The notes under the pieces were generated by a model. The model was not told the origin of the DNA. It saw only the letters and a list, made by a program, of their open reading frames with translations, and did not search any database. A DNA stretch of 7,274 nt from Bacillota bacterium (lineage in GTDB: Bacteria > Bacillota > DTU065): the NCBI GenBank assembly GCA_012842235.1, contig DUTE01000062.1, forward strand, positions 1 to 7,274. The letters run 5' to 3'. The position numbers and the translations under genes are program-made. Shown piece by piece: positions 1-6,989 of the stretch; positions within the stretch are counted from its first letter, which is position 1, and every line of letters begins with the position of its first letter.

Positions 1-1
1 A

Positions 2-2164
2 ATGATGTTTTTTGTAGTCATTTGCATTATTGTTGCCATAGTTACCATCTCTTTAATCTCTGTCCTTTCTTTGGATTCTGCATTATTAAGCCAAGTTGAC
101 AACTCTGCAAAATATCAATTGGAGTATGCCCAAAGTGAAATACAATCTTTCTTTGGGCTTCGAGAAAAAGCAATACGAACACTAACATTTAGTACTGAAG
201 CAAAAGAATATGATACCAGCCAACTAACACTAGTGTTTACAGACGTGCTAAAAAACGATCCTTTGCTGATGGCTATATACATGGTATCTGCTACAGATGG
301 TAGTGTTCTTTTGGTGCAAAATACTGATGGTGTTTATGAAACATGGACTGCACCAGAAGACGAGGATTTTCGCCAAAGAAGTTGGTATAAAGCATCTCTA
401 ACCACAAAAGATGCTGCCTTTTCTGAACCTTATAGAGACTATATCACTAACAATCTTGTAATTACTATATCAAAAACAGTTAAGACTGAAAGTGGCGAGG
501 TTATTGGCGTAATAGGAGCAGATATTCTCATCGATACTTTAGCAGAATTTGTAGGTAATCTAAGGCTTGGCAAACAAGGCTATGCTTTTATGGCCGACAC
601 ACAAGGAACTATCTTGGCCCATAGAAAAAAAGAAAAAATCGGTCAAAACGCAGTTTCTATGGATACTCAGTTAGGTACTGTACTTTTAGCAATGCTTCAG
701 GGAGAATCAGGTAAAGACACTCTCGTAGTTGATAATACTAAAACTGTTCTCTTTTATAGTTCTATCCCTAATTTAGGCTGGCCAATCTCTTTAGCAATTC
801 CTTATAAGGAATACAAAGAACCTACTAGAAAAACAGTTTATCTTATCTTCATCTACGCCATTATTACACTTGTTGTTTTAAGTTTCTTAGTATGGAAAAT
901 AACCGATCGATTTACAAAACCACTAACCGATGTTGTAGGTTTGCTTGAGGGCATTTCCACAGGTGATGGTGATTTAACTAAACGGCTTCCTGTAAAAAGT
1001 GAAGATGAGATCGGCCGCCTAGCTAAAGCTTTTAATACTTTTGCCCATAAACTATCTCAAGATATAAGTGACATCTATCTTATATCCCACGATATTGATG
1101 AAAATGCTCATCAATTTTCTTTAGCTGTGACTCAACAAGCTAATGTCAATAACCAAATTGCCTATACCATTGGCTCTGCAGCTGAAGGTATCAATAAGCA
1201 AAGTTTAAGTATCTCCCAATGTGATGAATCTATTAATCAGTTTGCAACTTCTCTTTCGCAAATAAACCAAGGTGCTCAGGATTCTTCTGCAAGTGTCAAT
1301 GAAATCCACCGACTCTCTGATGAGATGATAAACTCTATCCATACTGCACAATTAGACATTGAACACATCATGGACTCTACCCAACAAAACGATCACTTTG
1401 CTGATAATGGAATAGCAGCAATAAACGAAGTTGTTGAAGCCATGAATAACATAGAGCTAGGTATTAAAGAAGCCTTAGTGAGTGTAGATTCTTTAGAAGG
1501 AGATGCTAAAGCTGTTGAAGCTATTATTAAAATAATCCATGAAATATCTGATCAGATAAATCTTTTAGCTCTAAACGCAGCTATCGAGGCTGCACGGGCC
1601 GGTGAGCATGGACGTGGATTTGCAGTAGTTGCTGAAGAAGTAAGGGTTCTTGCCAATCGAACAAGAGAATCAACAGATGAGATAAGTAGTATTATCAAAC
1701 ACATTAGTGTCTCTATAGAAGATGCTAGTGAGGCTGTAAAGACAACTAGTCAGCACATAGAAAAAGGTATAGATGTTACTAATACTGCCTCTTTGCAGCT
1801 AGAACAGATAAGTGAAAGTGCTGCTAATGTGAAAAGCTCGGTGCTTCAGCTAAAGACTATTACTGACAAACTAAGTCAAAATAGTGAAGTAGTCGGTAAA
1901 GCAATGAAATCTCTTGGTAGTATTACACAAACTACAAGCTTGGCTACAGCTGATATGTTAGCAAATACCAATGCTTTAGTTGCAGCTATCGATTCTATTA
2001 CAAAAATCTCTGAAGACAATGCTGCATCTAGTGAGGAGATAGCTGCCTCAGTAGAAGAACAAAGTGCTACTTCTGAAGAGATGGCTGCTAGTGCTAGTTC
2101 ACTTGCAGATCAATCAAGAAAGCTAAAAGAACTACTAGGACAATTCAAACTTAAAGAGGCATAA
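2..2164 (+). CDS. Methyl-accepting chemotaxis protein with dCache sensor (5' end probably outside the window)
   Basis: Transmembrane chemoreceptor that passes extracellular ligand binding to the CheA/CheW array. In window numbering: TM1 about residues 1-24; extracytoplasmic double-Cache domain about 30-275; TM2 about 278-300; HAMP about 301-353 with the DEIGRL motif (335-340); long coiled-coil signalling domain to the end. The hairpin tip is unmistakable: [18 protein letters not shown] (517-534), then [19 protein letters not shown] Glu/Gln/Ala/Ser-rich segment near the C-terminus ([10 protein letters not shown], 678-687) resembles adaptation sites. There is no C-terminal NWETF-type CheR tether. 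The sensor has R126-x-W128-Y129, Y144, D146 and D174, a pattern like that of amino-acid-binding dCache_1 domains. The ATG at base 2 has no visible ribosome site and the usual short basic N-terminus is missing, so the real start is probably a few codons upstream. Family call is certain; ligand is inferred. Confidence 0.96.
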   Translation: MMFFVVICIIVAIVTISLISVLSLDSALLSQVDNSAKYQLEYAQSEIQSFFGLREKAIRTLTFSTEAKEYDTSQLTLVFTDVLKNDPLLMAIYMVSATDGSVLLVQNTDGVYETWTAPEDEDFRQRSWYKASLTTKDAAFSEPYRDYITNNLVITISKTVKTESGEVIGVIGADILIDTLAEFVGNLRLGKQGYAFMADTQGTILAHRKKEKIGQNAVSMDTQLGTVLLAMLQGESGKDTLVVDNTKTVLFYSSIPNLGWPISLAIPYKEYKEPTRKTVYLIFIYAIITLVVLSFLVWKITDRFTKPLTDVVGLLEGISTGDGDLTKRLPVKSEDEIGRLAKAFNTFAHKLSQDISDIYLISHDIDENAHQFSLAVTQQANVNNQIAYTIGSAAEGINKQSLSISQCDESINQFATSLSQINQGAQDSSASVNEIHRLSDEMINSIHTAQLDIEHIMDSTQQNDHFADNGIAAINEVVEAMNNIELGIKEALVSVDSLEGDAKAVEAIIKIIHEISDQINLLALNAAIEAARAGEHGRGFAVVAEEVRVLANRTRESTDEISSIIKHISVSIEDASEAVKTTSQHIEKGIDVTNTASLQLEQISESAANVKSSVLQLKTITDKLSQNSEVVGKAMKSLGSITQTTSLATADMLANTNALVAAIDSITKISEDNAASSEEIAASVEEQSATSEEMAASASSLADQSRKLKELLGQFKLKEA

Positions 2165-2228
2165 GATCATACCCTTTTGCGGCATATAAAATTTAGCTTA
2201 ACAAGCTGATAGCCTAATAACCGGACAG

Positions 2229-2285
2229 ATAGAGAGAGCATTAGTAGAAGGTAAATTTACCTACTTTCTATATTGCTCTCTCTAT
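2229..2285. repeat. Long imperfect hairpin between convergent genes, possible bidirectional terminator
   Basis: ATAGAGAGAGCA (2229-2240) is perfectly complementary to TGCTCTCTCTAT (2274-2285), a 12-bp outer stem. Inside it a second stem forms: AGTAG (2243-2247) with CTACT (2261-2265), plus the self-complementary GTAAATTTAC (2251-2260). It sits in the 157-bp gap between the stops of the convergent chemoreceptor and membrane-protein genes, where a shared terminator would be expected. Neither strand has a T-run directly after the stem, so it is not a classical intrinsic terminator. It could instead be a 3'-end stabilising or transcript-blocking structure, or a remnant of a small repeat element. 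Confidence 0.5.
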
Positions 2286-2321
2286 TGCCTTAGCTAATAT
2301 TTTCAATAAGTTCTTCCCTGC

Positions 2322-4424
2322 TTAACCATTTTCCGAAACACTTCCTAAAAGTGCACTCAAAAGAAAGCATCCTGGTATTAAAAAAACCAAGGCTCCAGCA
2401 ACAACACCTGAATCATTTGAAATTACAGCAAAAAAGGCTGTAATGATTGTTAGGATTAAAAGTTTCCGTAGACCAACTGCTTGCCCTAAATAGAGTCTTA
2501 AGGACTCAACAGGCCGATAAACTAGCCAAAGAAGACCAACAACAAAAGCAATTAAACCCCTTGACCAAAGAGAGTATTGCCAAAGTTTTAAGTTCATTGA
2601 GGCCTTTCTCATAATTACATCTAGCATTACTTTTATACCATCATCTTTAATAGCTAAAATAGTACGTATCAAATGGCTCCCCCCCCTTAAGTAATCTGCA
2701 ACTACCCAAAGGAGAAAAAACAGAGGTAAGAACAGAAGATATGGCGTAAAAAGCTTCTTCTTTGCACCAATTTTAAGCCAAGCAAATAATAAGATGAGCA
2801 TTGTTAAGCCTCCCCCAACATTGGCTCCTAACAAAGGATAAGCTATAACAAGCATATAAAAAGCCACTAAAACAAGGCCTGTTAACGGTCTTTTCTTAAC
2901 GAGACCTAAATAATAAAGGCAAAGTAATACTGCCCCTATTAAGTAGCCCATATATTCATTACCTATACCGTAAAACCGGGCTCCTGCTTGATAGTCATAA
3001 CCAAAAACACTTCTAGGAATCAAAGAAGCACTAAAAATTAGCTCTAATGTAAGTATAAAAAGGACACTAATTACGATAATTGGCCAAAGAGTCTGCTTTT
3101 TTTGGTAATTAATAAAACCTAAAACAAAGGCAAGAGTTATCCCGAGAAAAAAAACAGGCAGATAGTATTTAGCAGTTACTAAAGCCGGGCTAAGTAAAAA
3201 TAGAGGCAAAATTGCTTCAGAAAACAAAAGAATCTGCAAAAAATTTAACCACTTTTTAAAAGGGAAAGCCACAATACATAAAAAAGCGCCACCAATTGTA
3301 CCGATAAGAAGCGATATGTATAGCCTAAAAAAGATGGGCCTTATTTTCTTTATAAGAGCAGATATTCTATCTTCATCAAGAAGCTTTACTAAACTATCTC
3401 TTTTTTTAGGTACTTTTTCTAAGACGCTTCCTCCTTGAAAGAGAGCCTTCTCAAAACCAGCATAGTACTCTATAGTAGGTGCTATATCAGTAAGAGCAAC
3501 AAGGCCTACTCTTCTTGTAGTCGGCGAATAAAGTAGGGCTGCTTCTTTTTGATTTTGCCAAATAGCTAAAAAACCTAAACCATAGCCTTCTTTTTTGCTA
3601 AGCTTGTCGGGAAGAACTGAAAGCAGAATAATTGTGTCTTCTTTTAAAAGAGAGACTTGAAGCTGTAGCAGAAGTTGTGCTGTTTTTCTAAGAGCAGCTT
3701 TTCTATGTTTGTTATATGAATCAAGGCTTAAATAGAAAGCTTCAGCTTCAATTCTCTCTACATCTCCCATCTCAATAAGAACTACCTCTGCTTGAGATTT
3801 CAGAGCCAAAAAGATAATCTTTGTTAAGTCTGCTTCAAAACCAAATGGTTTTTCTAGATTCTGACAAAGGATATCTATATTTTCGCCTTCGGCGATAAAA
3901 CCGCACCTATCAATAACTCCTAAAGCACCAGGGTTTCTTGGTTCTTCTAATGTGTTGGTGTTGCCTATATAAGCTGTAGTTTTGCCTTTGAGTCTTAAAG
4001 TAGAGGCCATAAGCCCTGGTGTTATTTCATAGTATTGATCTTCATTTAAGTTTTTTAACGCTTCGATATCTACAAGAAGCAGACCATCTTCTTCGGGAAC
4101 TAGCCCTGTTCTTTGCTTGTAGATAGCTAAAGCACTTCCCTCGTCATATAATTGGTTTGGTTTATAGACTTTAACGCCAATCTCCTCACTAAACCCTGCT
4201 GCTCTCACTTTAGCCCCTAAAGTAGCATAAGCTGATGATAACCTTCCTGTATTCTTTGATTGTACATTGAGTAAAGCAAAGGAAGAACTGTTAATAAATT
4301 GAACAAGAAGTGGTTCTGTCATAGCCTCGTTTAATATGACATAAGGTAGAGTTACTATATATGTTTTTGCTGCTATAAATAGAGACAAAATTAAAAAAAA
4401 GCAAAGCACTGCTGACTTTTTCAA
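2322..4424 (-). CDS. Multi-pass membrane protein with degenerate sulfatase/alkaline-phosphatase-like outer domain
   Basis: A 700-residue protein, counted from a TTG start at 4424. That start has GGAGGTG at good spacing and shares TTGA with the glycosyltransferase stop. A further in-frame ATG at 4481 would add 19 residues encoded inside the upstream gene and is less likely. TM1 is about residues 3-20. A soluble extracytoplasmic region runs from about 30 to 360, followed by about ten or eleven membrane helices from 366 to 694. The outer domain has the features of a degenerate alkaline-phosphatase/sulfatase superfamily fold: SSFALLN (47-53), AYATLG (65-70), and TDIAPTIEYYAG (312-323), like the sulfatase TDxxPT motif. 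I cannot find the metal-binding Asp-His pair expected before it. Membrane-part motifs are GARFYGIGNEYMG (481-493), GANVGGG (533-539) and SNDSGVVAGAL (669-679). I recall similar uncharacterised Clostridia proteins but no assigned function. Coupling to a glycosyltransferase suggests envelope glycan work; this is inference. Confidence 0.85.
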   Translation of the reverse strand: MKKSAVLCFFLILSLFIAAKTYIVTLPYVILNEAMTEPLLVQFINSSSFALLNVQSKNTGRLSSAYATLGAKVRAAGFSEEIGVKVYKPNQLYDEGSALAIYKQRTGLVPEEDGLLLVDIEALKNLNEDQYYEITPGLMASTLRLKGKTTAYIGNTNTLEEPRNPGALGVIDRCGFIAEGENIDILCQNLEKPFGFEADLTKIIFLALKSQAEVVLIEMGDVERIEAEAFYLSLDSYNKHRKAALRKTAQLLLQLQVSLLKEDTIILLSVLPDKLSKKEGYGLGFLAIWQNQKEAALLYSPTTRRVGLVALTDIAPTIEYYAGFEKALFQGGSVLEKVPKKRDSLVKLLDEDRISALIKKIRPIFFRLYISLLIGTIGGAFLCIVAFPFKKWLNFLQILLFSEAILPLFLLSPALVTAKYYLPVFFLGITLAFVLGFINYQKKQTLWPIIVISVLFILTLELIFSASLIPRSVFGYDYQAGARFYGIGNEYMGYLIGAVLLCLYYLGLVKKRPLTGLVLVAFYMLVIAYPLLGANVGGGLTMLILLFAWLKIGAKKKLFTPYLLFLPLFFLLWVVADYLRGGSHLIRTILAIKDDGIKVMLDVIMRKASMNLKLWQYSLWSRGLIAFVVGLLWLVYRPVESLRLYLGQAVGLRKLLILTIITAFFAVISNDSGVVAGALVFLIPGCFLLSALLGSVSENG

Positions 4425-5428
4425 GGGCCCACCTCCAAAGAACAAAGGAGATCTACCCACATCTTCATGACCTTTGACCAATCAAATTGTAAAGCTTTTT
4501 TTCGAGCTTTATAACCTAGTTCATCTCTTACGCTTTTGTCTTGGGTAAGTCTATCAAGTGCTTCTTTTAATCTCTTTAGATCACCTACAGGAAAGACAAC
4601 CCCTACATCGTCTAATAGATCTTTTATATCACCTGTATCTGTTGCCACTACCGCAAGTCCTGAACTCATACCTTCAAGAATCGAAAGAGGCATAGCCTCT
4701 GTGAAACTTGGCAAAACCATAATACTCCAGCGCGAGATAGTCTCACTCGGTTTGGGAACAACTCCTAAGAGTTTCACGTTTGCTGGTAGTCTCTTTTCGT
4801 TGTAGTTATCAAGTATAGCTCCAGCAAATTCAAATTGCCAACTAGGATAGTAAGAGGCAAGAGAAAAAAGCAATTCCACTCCTTTTTCTTTTCTAACTCT
4901 TCCTAAAAAGCCAATAATGTTTTGGCGATCTTTAGAAGGAATAAACTCATTAGTATCAACCCCACTAGGAATAACAGAAACCTTGGAAAAAATACCCTCT
5001 GCCTCTTTTTTTTGAGAATGTGAAGCTACGACCACACCTTTGAGGTTTTTTATTCGCTTTTTGGTAAAGCCAAGCATTAAGCGACGCAAAGCATTTCTTC
5101 CATATGGAGGAAATAATGAGTTGTAGAGACATAGTAAACTTGGGTTATCTTTAGGGTTTGCCACAAGAAAGCTCTTTAGACCATGATAGCAAACTAAGCC
5201 TTCAGCTAATTGGTTTTGCTGTAAAAAAGCAGCTAAATCTGTAAAAGCTATTCTATCGGCCAAAGGCCAATCTTTGATTAAAATATTTAGTTGCTCTGCT
5301 TTCTTTTTTAATTCACCTTCCTTAGTCCAAAGCTCTTGTTTTGTATTTTTCTCTGCTAGAGTCGTTAATAAATTGATTAAAACGCGAAGCATGCCTCCCT
5401 CAGCTGGCCTTGAAAGATGGTAGATCAT
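4421..5428 (-). CDS. Glycosyltransferase family 4 (GT-B fold)
   Basis: A cytoplasmic, probably membrane-associated enzyme transferring a sugar from an activated donor to a lipid- or glycan-linked acceptor. Its 335 residues are near the usual GT4 length (about 350-400). Visible features: an N-terminal acceptor-domain start with the GGM loop (SRPAEGGM, 6-13); VIPSGVDTNEF (152-162) at the domain hinge; GFLGRVRKEKG (173-183), the donor-phosphate-binding Arg/Lys segment; and the EX7E motif E244/E252 in TEAMPLSILEG, followed by a Gly-rich loop and GVVFPVGD. The ATG at 5428 is the only usable start. The frame is open upstream only to a TAG seven codons earlier, with no alternative start, and there is no good Shine-Dalgarno site. 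Translation probably depends on the gene 29 nt upstream. The 3' end overlaps the membrane-protein start (TTGA), implying co-translation. Donor and acceptor cannot be read from the sequence. Confidence 0.92.
   Translation of the reverse strand: MIYHLSRPAEGGMLRVLINLLTTLAEKNTKQELWTKEGELKKKAEQLNILIKDWPLADRIAFTDLAAFLQQNQLAEGLVCYHGLKSFLVANPKDNPSLLCLYNSLFPPYGRNALRRLMLGFTKKRIKNLKGVVVASHSQKKEAEGIFSKVSVIPSGVDTNEFIPSKDRQNIIGFLGRVRKEKGVELLFSLASYYPSWQFEFAGAILDNYNEKRLPANVKLLGVVPKPSETISRWSIMVLPSFTEAMPLSILEGMSSGLAVVATDTGDIKDLLDDVGVVFPVGDLKRLKEALDRLTQDKSVRDELGYKARKKALQFDWSKVMKMWVDLLCSLEVGP
4430..4436 (-). promoter_or_regulatory. Ribosome binding site that decides the TTG start of the membrane protein
   Basis: Read on the minus strand, GGAGGTG lies inside the last codons of the glycosyltransferase gene. 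GGAGG is 7 nt from the TTG at 4424, which overlaps the upstream TGA as TTGA. The protein then begins LKKSAVLCFF, a basic pair followed directly by a hydrophobic helix, as expected for a membrane protein. This favours TTG at 4424 over the longer ATG reading from 4481, which lacks a comparable site. Confidence 0.75.
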
Positions 5429-5445
5429 GTCGTTGTAATCTCTAA

Positions 5446-5475
5446 AGCTCTATAGTGCTAGAGCTCAAGAGCTCT
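5446..5475 (-). repeat. Two overlapping, mutually exclusive hairpins at a gene junction
   Basis: On the minus strand, AGAGCTC-TT-GAGCTCT (5475-5460) is a 7-bp inverted repeat with a 2-nt loop, at the very end of the split-barrel gene. Its downstream arm can instead pair as AGCTCTA (5465-5459) with TAGAGCT (5452-5446), a 7-bp stem with a 6-nt loop spanning the stop codon. Both cannot form together. They sit just before the glycosyltransferase ATG, which lacks a good ribosome site, so a role in coupling or attenuation is possible. There is no T-run, so a terminator is unlikely. The inverted repeats are seen directly; any function is inference. Confidence 0.45.
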
Positions 5476-5892
5476 CTTTCTTTTCTGATCATCTATGTAA
5501 TCGACAATAACCATCTTCTTTGGTGTTAACTCAATAAGAGTCATCTCAGGGGAATGCTCGTAGGGACACCAAATCTCTATAGCCTCATATTCATTTGTAT
5601 CAGCCATAATCTCTGTAACAATACCAAAGACCTGCACACCTTCGTAAAGACCAGGATCAAGTGTCCATTTGTCATCAACAACTAAAAGGCAGACCTCAGG
5701 GTTTTCCCTAATGTTTATTAACTTATCACCACCAAAACAATGTAAGAAGATACCCATCTCATCATTGAGAAAGATTGTTACTGGACTTACTCTTAGACCT
5801 GCCGATCCTGTAGTTGCTAAATAAGCTGTATTCTGATGAGAAAGATAATCTTTGGCCTCCATTAACAACTCGCTTTGAAAAAGATCTACCAT
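5458..5892 (-). CDS. Pyridoxamine 5'-phosphate oxidase-like split-barrel flavin-binding protein
   Basis: A 144-residue small soluble protein of the pyridoxamine-phosphate-oxidase-like split beta-barrel superfamily, whose members bind FMN, F420 or related cofactors. Visible signatures are the first barrel strands TAYLATTGSAGLRVSPV (22-38), the phosphate-binding region GGDKLINIRENPEV (54-67), VQVFGIVTEI (86-95), and the C-terminal strand LIELTPKKMVIVDYI (119-133). The length fits small family members, which are often oxidoreductases of unknown substrate rather than true PdxH; PdxH is longer (about 210 residues) and I do not propose that activity. The ATG at 5892 has an excellent GAGGAGGG site. 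It lies directly after a terminator, so it probably heads the operon with the glycosyltransferase and membrane protein. I see no convincing -10/-35 pair in the short gap between terminator and gene. Confidence 0.88.
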   Translation of the reverse strand: MVDLFQSELLMEAKDYLSHQNTAYLATTGSAGLRVSPVTIFLNDEMGIFLHCFGGDKLINIRENPEVCLLVVDDKWTLDPGLYEGVQVFGIVTEIMADTNEYEAIEIWCPYEHSPEMTLIELTPKKMVIVDYIDDQKRKRALEL

Positions 5893-5898
5893 TTGATT

Positions 5899-5906
5899 CC
5901 CTCCTC
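5899..5906 (-). promoter_or_regulatory. Strong ribosome binding site of the split-barrel gene
   Basis: GAGGAGGG on the minus strand, 6 nt before the ATG at 5892. It is the best Shine-Dalgarno match in the minus-strand run and supports this start as the operon's main translation entry point. Confidence 0.8.
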
Positions 5907-5937
5907 TTTTGTAGTAGTATGTCCAATTTTTAAATGT

Positions 5938-5967
5938 AAAAAAGCCTCGGTAAAAAACCGAGGCTTT
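5938..5967 (-). terminator. Rho-independent terminator of the isomerase gene
   Basis: On the minus strand AAAGCCTCGG (5967-5958) and CCGAGGCTTT (5950-5941) form a perfect 10-bp GC-rich stem with a 7-nt loop, ending in six T (5943-5938). The stem begins 6 nt after the isomerase stop. It separates the isomerase transcript from the split-barrel/glycosyltransferase/membrane-protein run. On the plus strand the stem is followed only by three T and mixed bases, so it acts mainly on minus-strand transcription. Confidence 0.93.
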
Positions 5968-5973
5968 AAGCTT

Positions 5974-6795
5974 TTAAGCATCAATTATCTTATCCATAGC
6001 CAAAGATGTTTCATAAAGTAGTGTCTCAGGGAAATGTTTGTAAGCAAAGAGTTCTGCTGTAAACCAACCATTGTAACCTATTTTTCTGAAAGATTCTCTT
6101 ACTCTAGGCCAATCTACATCACCCTCTAAGAGGTTACAGAATCCTTCAATATTGCCTACACTAGCCTTCCAGTCTTTAAGATGAACTCTATAGATCCGAT
6201 CCCCTAAGATCTCTATCCAATGATCAGGCCAACCATAAGCAAGAATATTGCCTACATCAAAGTAGCACTTTACACTAGAACTACCTATTTCATCGACAAA
6301 TCTTGCCATATCTAAAGGACTTACAAGAAATTTGTTCCAAACATTTTCTACCGCTAAGACTACATCTCTCTCTTCAGCAATTGAAGCCATCTCTTTTAAG
6401 ACTTTCTTAGCATTTTGAAAAGCTTGATCATATCTTGCTACATTCTCCCATAACCCTCCAGGTACCATTAGTATTGCATCTGTATCAAAGATCTCACACA
6501 GATCCAAAAGCTTTTCTAGTCTCTCTACAGCTAGATCAATAGTTTTCTCTGATGCGTCAGCAGCTATATTAGGAAAGATATTTACTGGCAGAAAACTTGC
6601 TACCTCTAAGCCAGTCTCTGCTATTTTTTGGGCCAACTCCTCCATCTCATCTAGGGGTTTATCTAGAGAGATTGGTCCTTTATCTAGCTCTACATTGAGT
6701 TCAATCCCAGCAAAACCAGCATTTTTTCCTTCTTGACAGCCTAATACTAAATCATAGCCATCTGGCAAAATCCATTGGTTAAAAGCTTTTTTCAA
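5974..6795 (-). CDS. Sugar-phosphate isomerase/epimerase, AP-endonuclease-2-like TIM barrel (UlaE/tagatose-3-epimerase type)
   Basis: A cytoplasmic 273-residue metal-dependent TIM barrel of the xylose-isomerase-like/AP_endonuc_2 superfamily, the usual length for sugar 3-epimerases and ketose-phosphate isomerases. The four expected metal ligands are in place: E150 (LAVENVWN), D180 (CYFDVGN), H205 (RVHLKD) and E248 (FTAELF). The combination DxGN, then HLKD, then EGDVDW (224-229) resembles L-ribulose/xylulose-5-phosphate epimerases such as UlaE more than tagatose 3-epimerase, which has a His three residues after the Asp. The exact substrate is unknown. The start is a TTG at 6795 preceded by AAGGGGG at 7 nt; the next in-frame Met (residue 51) would destroy the barrel. 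The TTG shares TTGA with the stop of a 19-codon leader ORF. The gene ends at its own terminator, so it appears monocistronic apart from the leader. Confidence 0.9.
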   Translation of the reverse strand: MKKAFNQWILPDGYDLVLGCQEGKNAGFAGIELNVELDKGPISLDKPLDEMEELAQKIAETGLEVASFLPVNIFPNIAADASEKTIDLAVERLEKLLDLCEIFDTDAILMVPGGLWENVARYDQAFQNAKKVLKEMASIAEERDVVLAVENVWNKFLVSPLDMARFVDEIGSSSVKCYFDVGNILAYGWPDHWIEILGDRIYRVHLKDWKASVGNIEGFCNLLEGDVDWPRVRESFRKIGYNGWFTAELFAYKHFPETLLYETSLAMDKIIDA

Positions 6796-6851
6796 GGTGC
6801 TACCCCCTTTTTCCTATTTTTCCATCCACTAAAATATTCTTCTTCAACCAT
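6792..6851 (-). CDS. 19-residue leader ORF translationally coupled to the isomerase
   Basis: A short ORF encoding MVEEEYFSGWKNRKKGVAP, with an acidic start and a basic C-terminal half. It has its own purine-rich site (GGGAAGG, 6 nt before the ATG). Its last codons contain the isomerase ribosome site, and its TGA overlaps the isomerase TTG as TTGA. A ribosome finishing the leader would be placed directly on a weak start codon, the classic arrangement for translational coupling. No regulatory codon run (repeated His, Trp, etc.) is present, so amino-acid attenuation is not suggested. I do not recognise the peptide; it may have no function beyond being translated. Coding status is inferred from the site and overlap. 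Confidence 0.5.
   Translation of the reverse strand: MVEEEYFSGWKNRKKGVAP
6803..6809 (-). promoter_or_regulatory. Ribosome binding site for the TTG start of the isomerase
   Basis: AAGGGGG on the minus strand, 7 nt before the TTG at 6795, lies inside the 19-codon leader ORF (codons for K-K-G). It is G-rich rather than the optimal AGGAGG. Together with the TTG start this suggests modest independent initiation and possible dependence on translation of the leader. Confidence 0.6.
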
Positions 6852-6857
6852 TTTTTT

Positions 6858-6864
6858 CCTTCCC
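6858..6864 (-). promoter_or_regulatory. Probable ribosome binding site of the 19-codon leader ORF
   Basis: GGGAAGG on the minus strand, six A before the ATG at 6851. It is an acceptable though not perfect Shine-Dalgarno sequence and is the main reason to consider the leader translated. Confidence 0.45.
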
Positions 6865-6887
6865 GAAGATTCTTAATTGAAACTAAC

Positions 6888-6989
6888 ATGTTTGAAAAAA
6901 GAGTAAAACAAGGAAGAATCAATCTAACTAGAGAAAAATTACCTACAAACCTTGTGAAGTTTGCTATTAAGTTAGCTAAAATATGTTAA
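6888..6989 (+). CDS. Possible 33-residue basic peptide ORF (weak)
   Basis: An ATG-to-TAA frame of 33 codons, rich in Lys/Arg (4 to 5 in the first ten residues), with a short amphipathic-looking tail LPTNLVKFAIKLAK. That tail reminds me of the segment following a strand in some small Bacillota proteins related to DUF4097/YvlB, but this is only an impression. There is no recognisable ribosome site upstream, and the following DNA is full of stops in all plus frames. It could be a chance ORF, a pseudogene remnant, or an antisense-positioned small peptide gene facing away from the isomerase. Confidence 0.2.
   Translation: MFEKRVKQGRINLTREKLPTNLVKFAIKLAKIC

Noticed and set aside
2195..2207. Short hairpin AGCTT-AAC-AAGCT after the chemoreceptor
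   Set aside because: Only 5 bp of AT-rich stem and no T-run on the plus strand; likely chance.
4424..4481. 19-residue N-terminal extension of the membrane protein from an ATG at 4481
   Set aside because: It lies inside the glycosyltransferase gene, lacks a good ribosome site, and would place a Gly/Pro-rich stretch before the signal-anchor; the TTG with GGAGGTG is better.
4536..4805. An 89-codon plus-strand ORF opposite the glycosyltransferase
   Set aside because: It lies wholly antisense to the conserved donor-binding domain of the GT4 gene, has no ribosome site, and its Ser/Thr-rich product looks like a frame shadow.
5458..5892. True pyridoxamine 5'-phosphate oxidase (PdxH)
   Set aside because: At 144 residues it is much shorter than PdxH; only the split-barrel family can be supported.
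5907..5940. Promoter for the split-barrel gene (TTTACA with TACTAC)
   Set aside because: The -10 matches only about half of the consensus and the -35 overlaps the T-run of the preceding terminator; too weak to list.
6868..6920. 7-bp inverted repeat GATTCTT/AAGAATC near the isomerase leader
   Set aside because: Short, AT-rich arms 39 nt apart are expected by chance in this composition.
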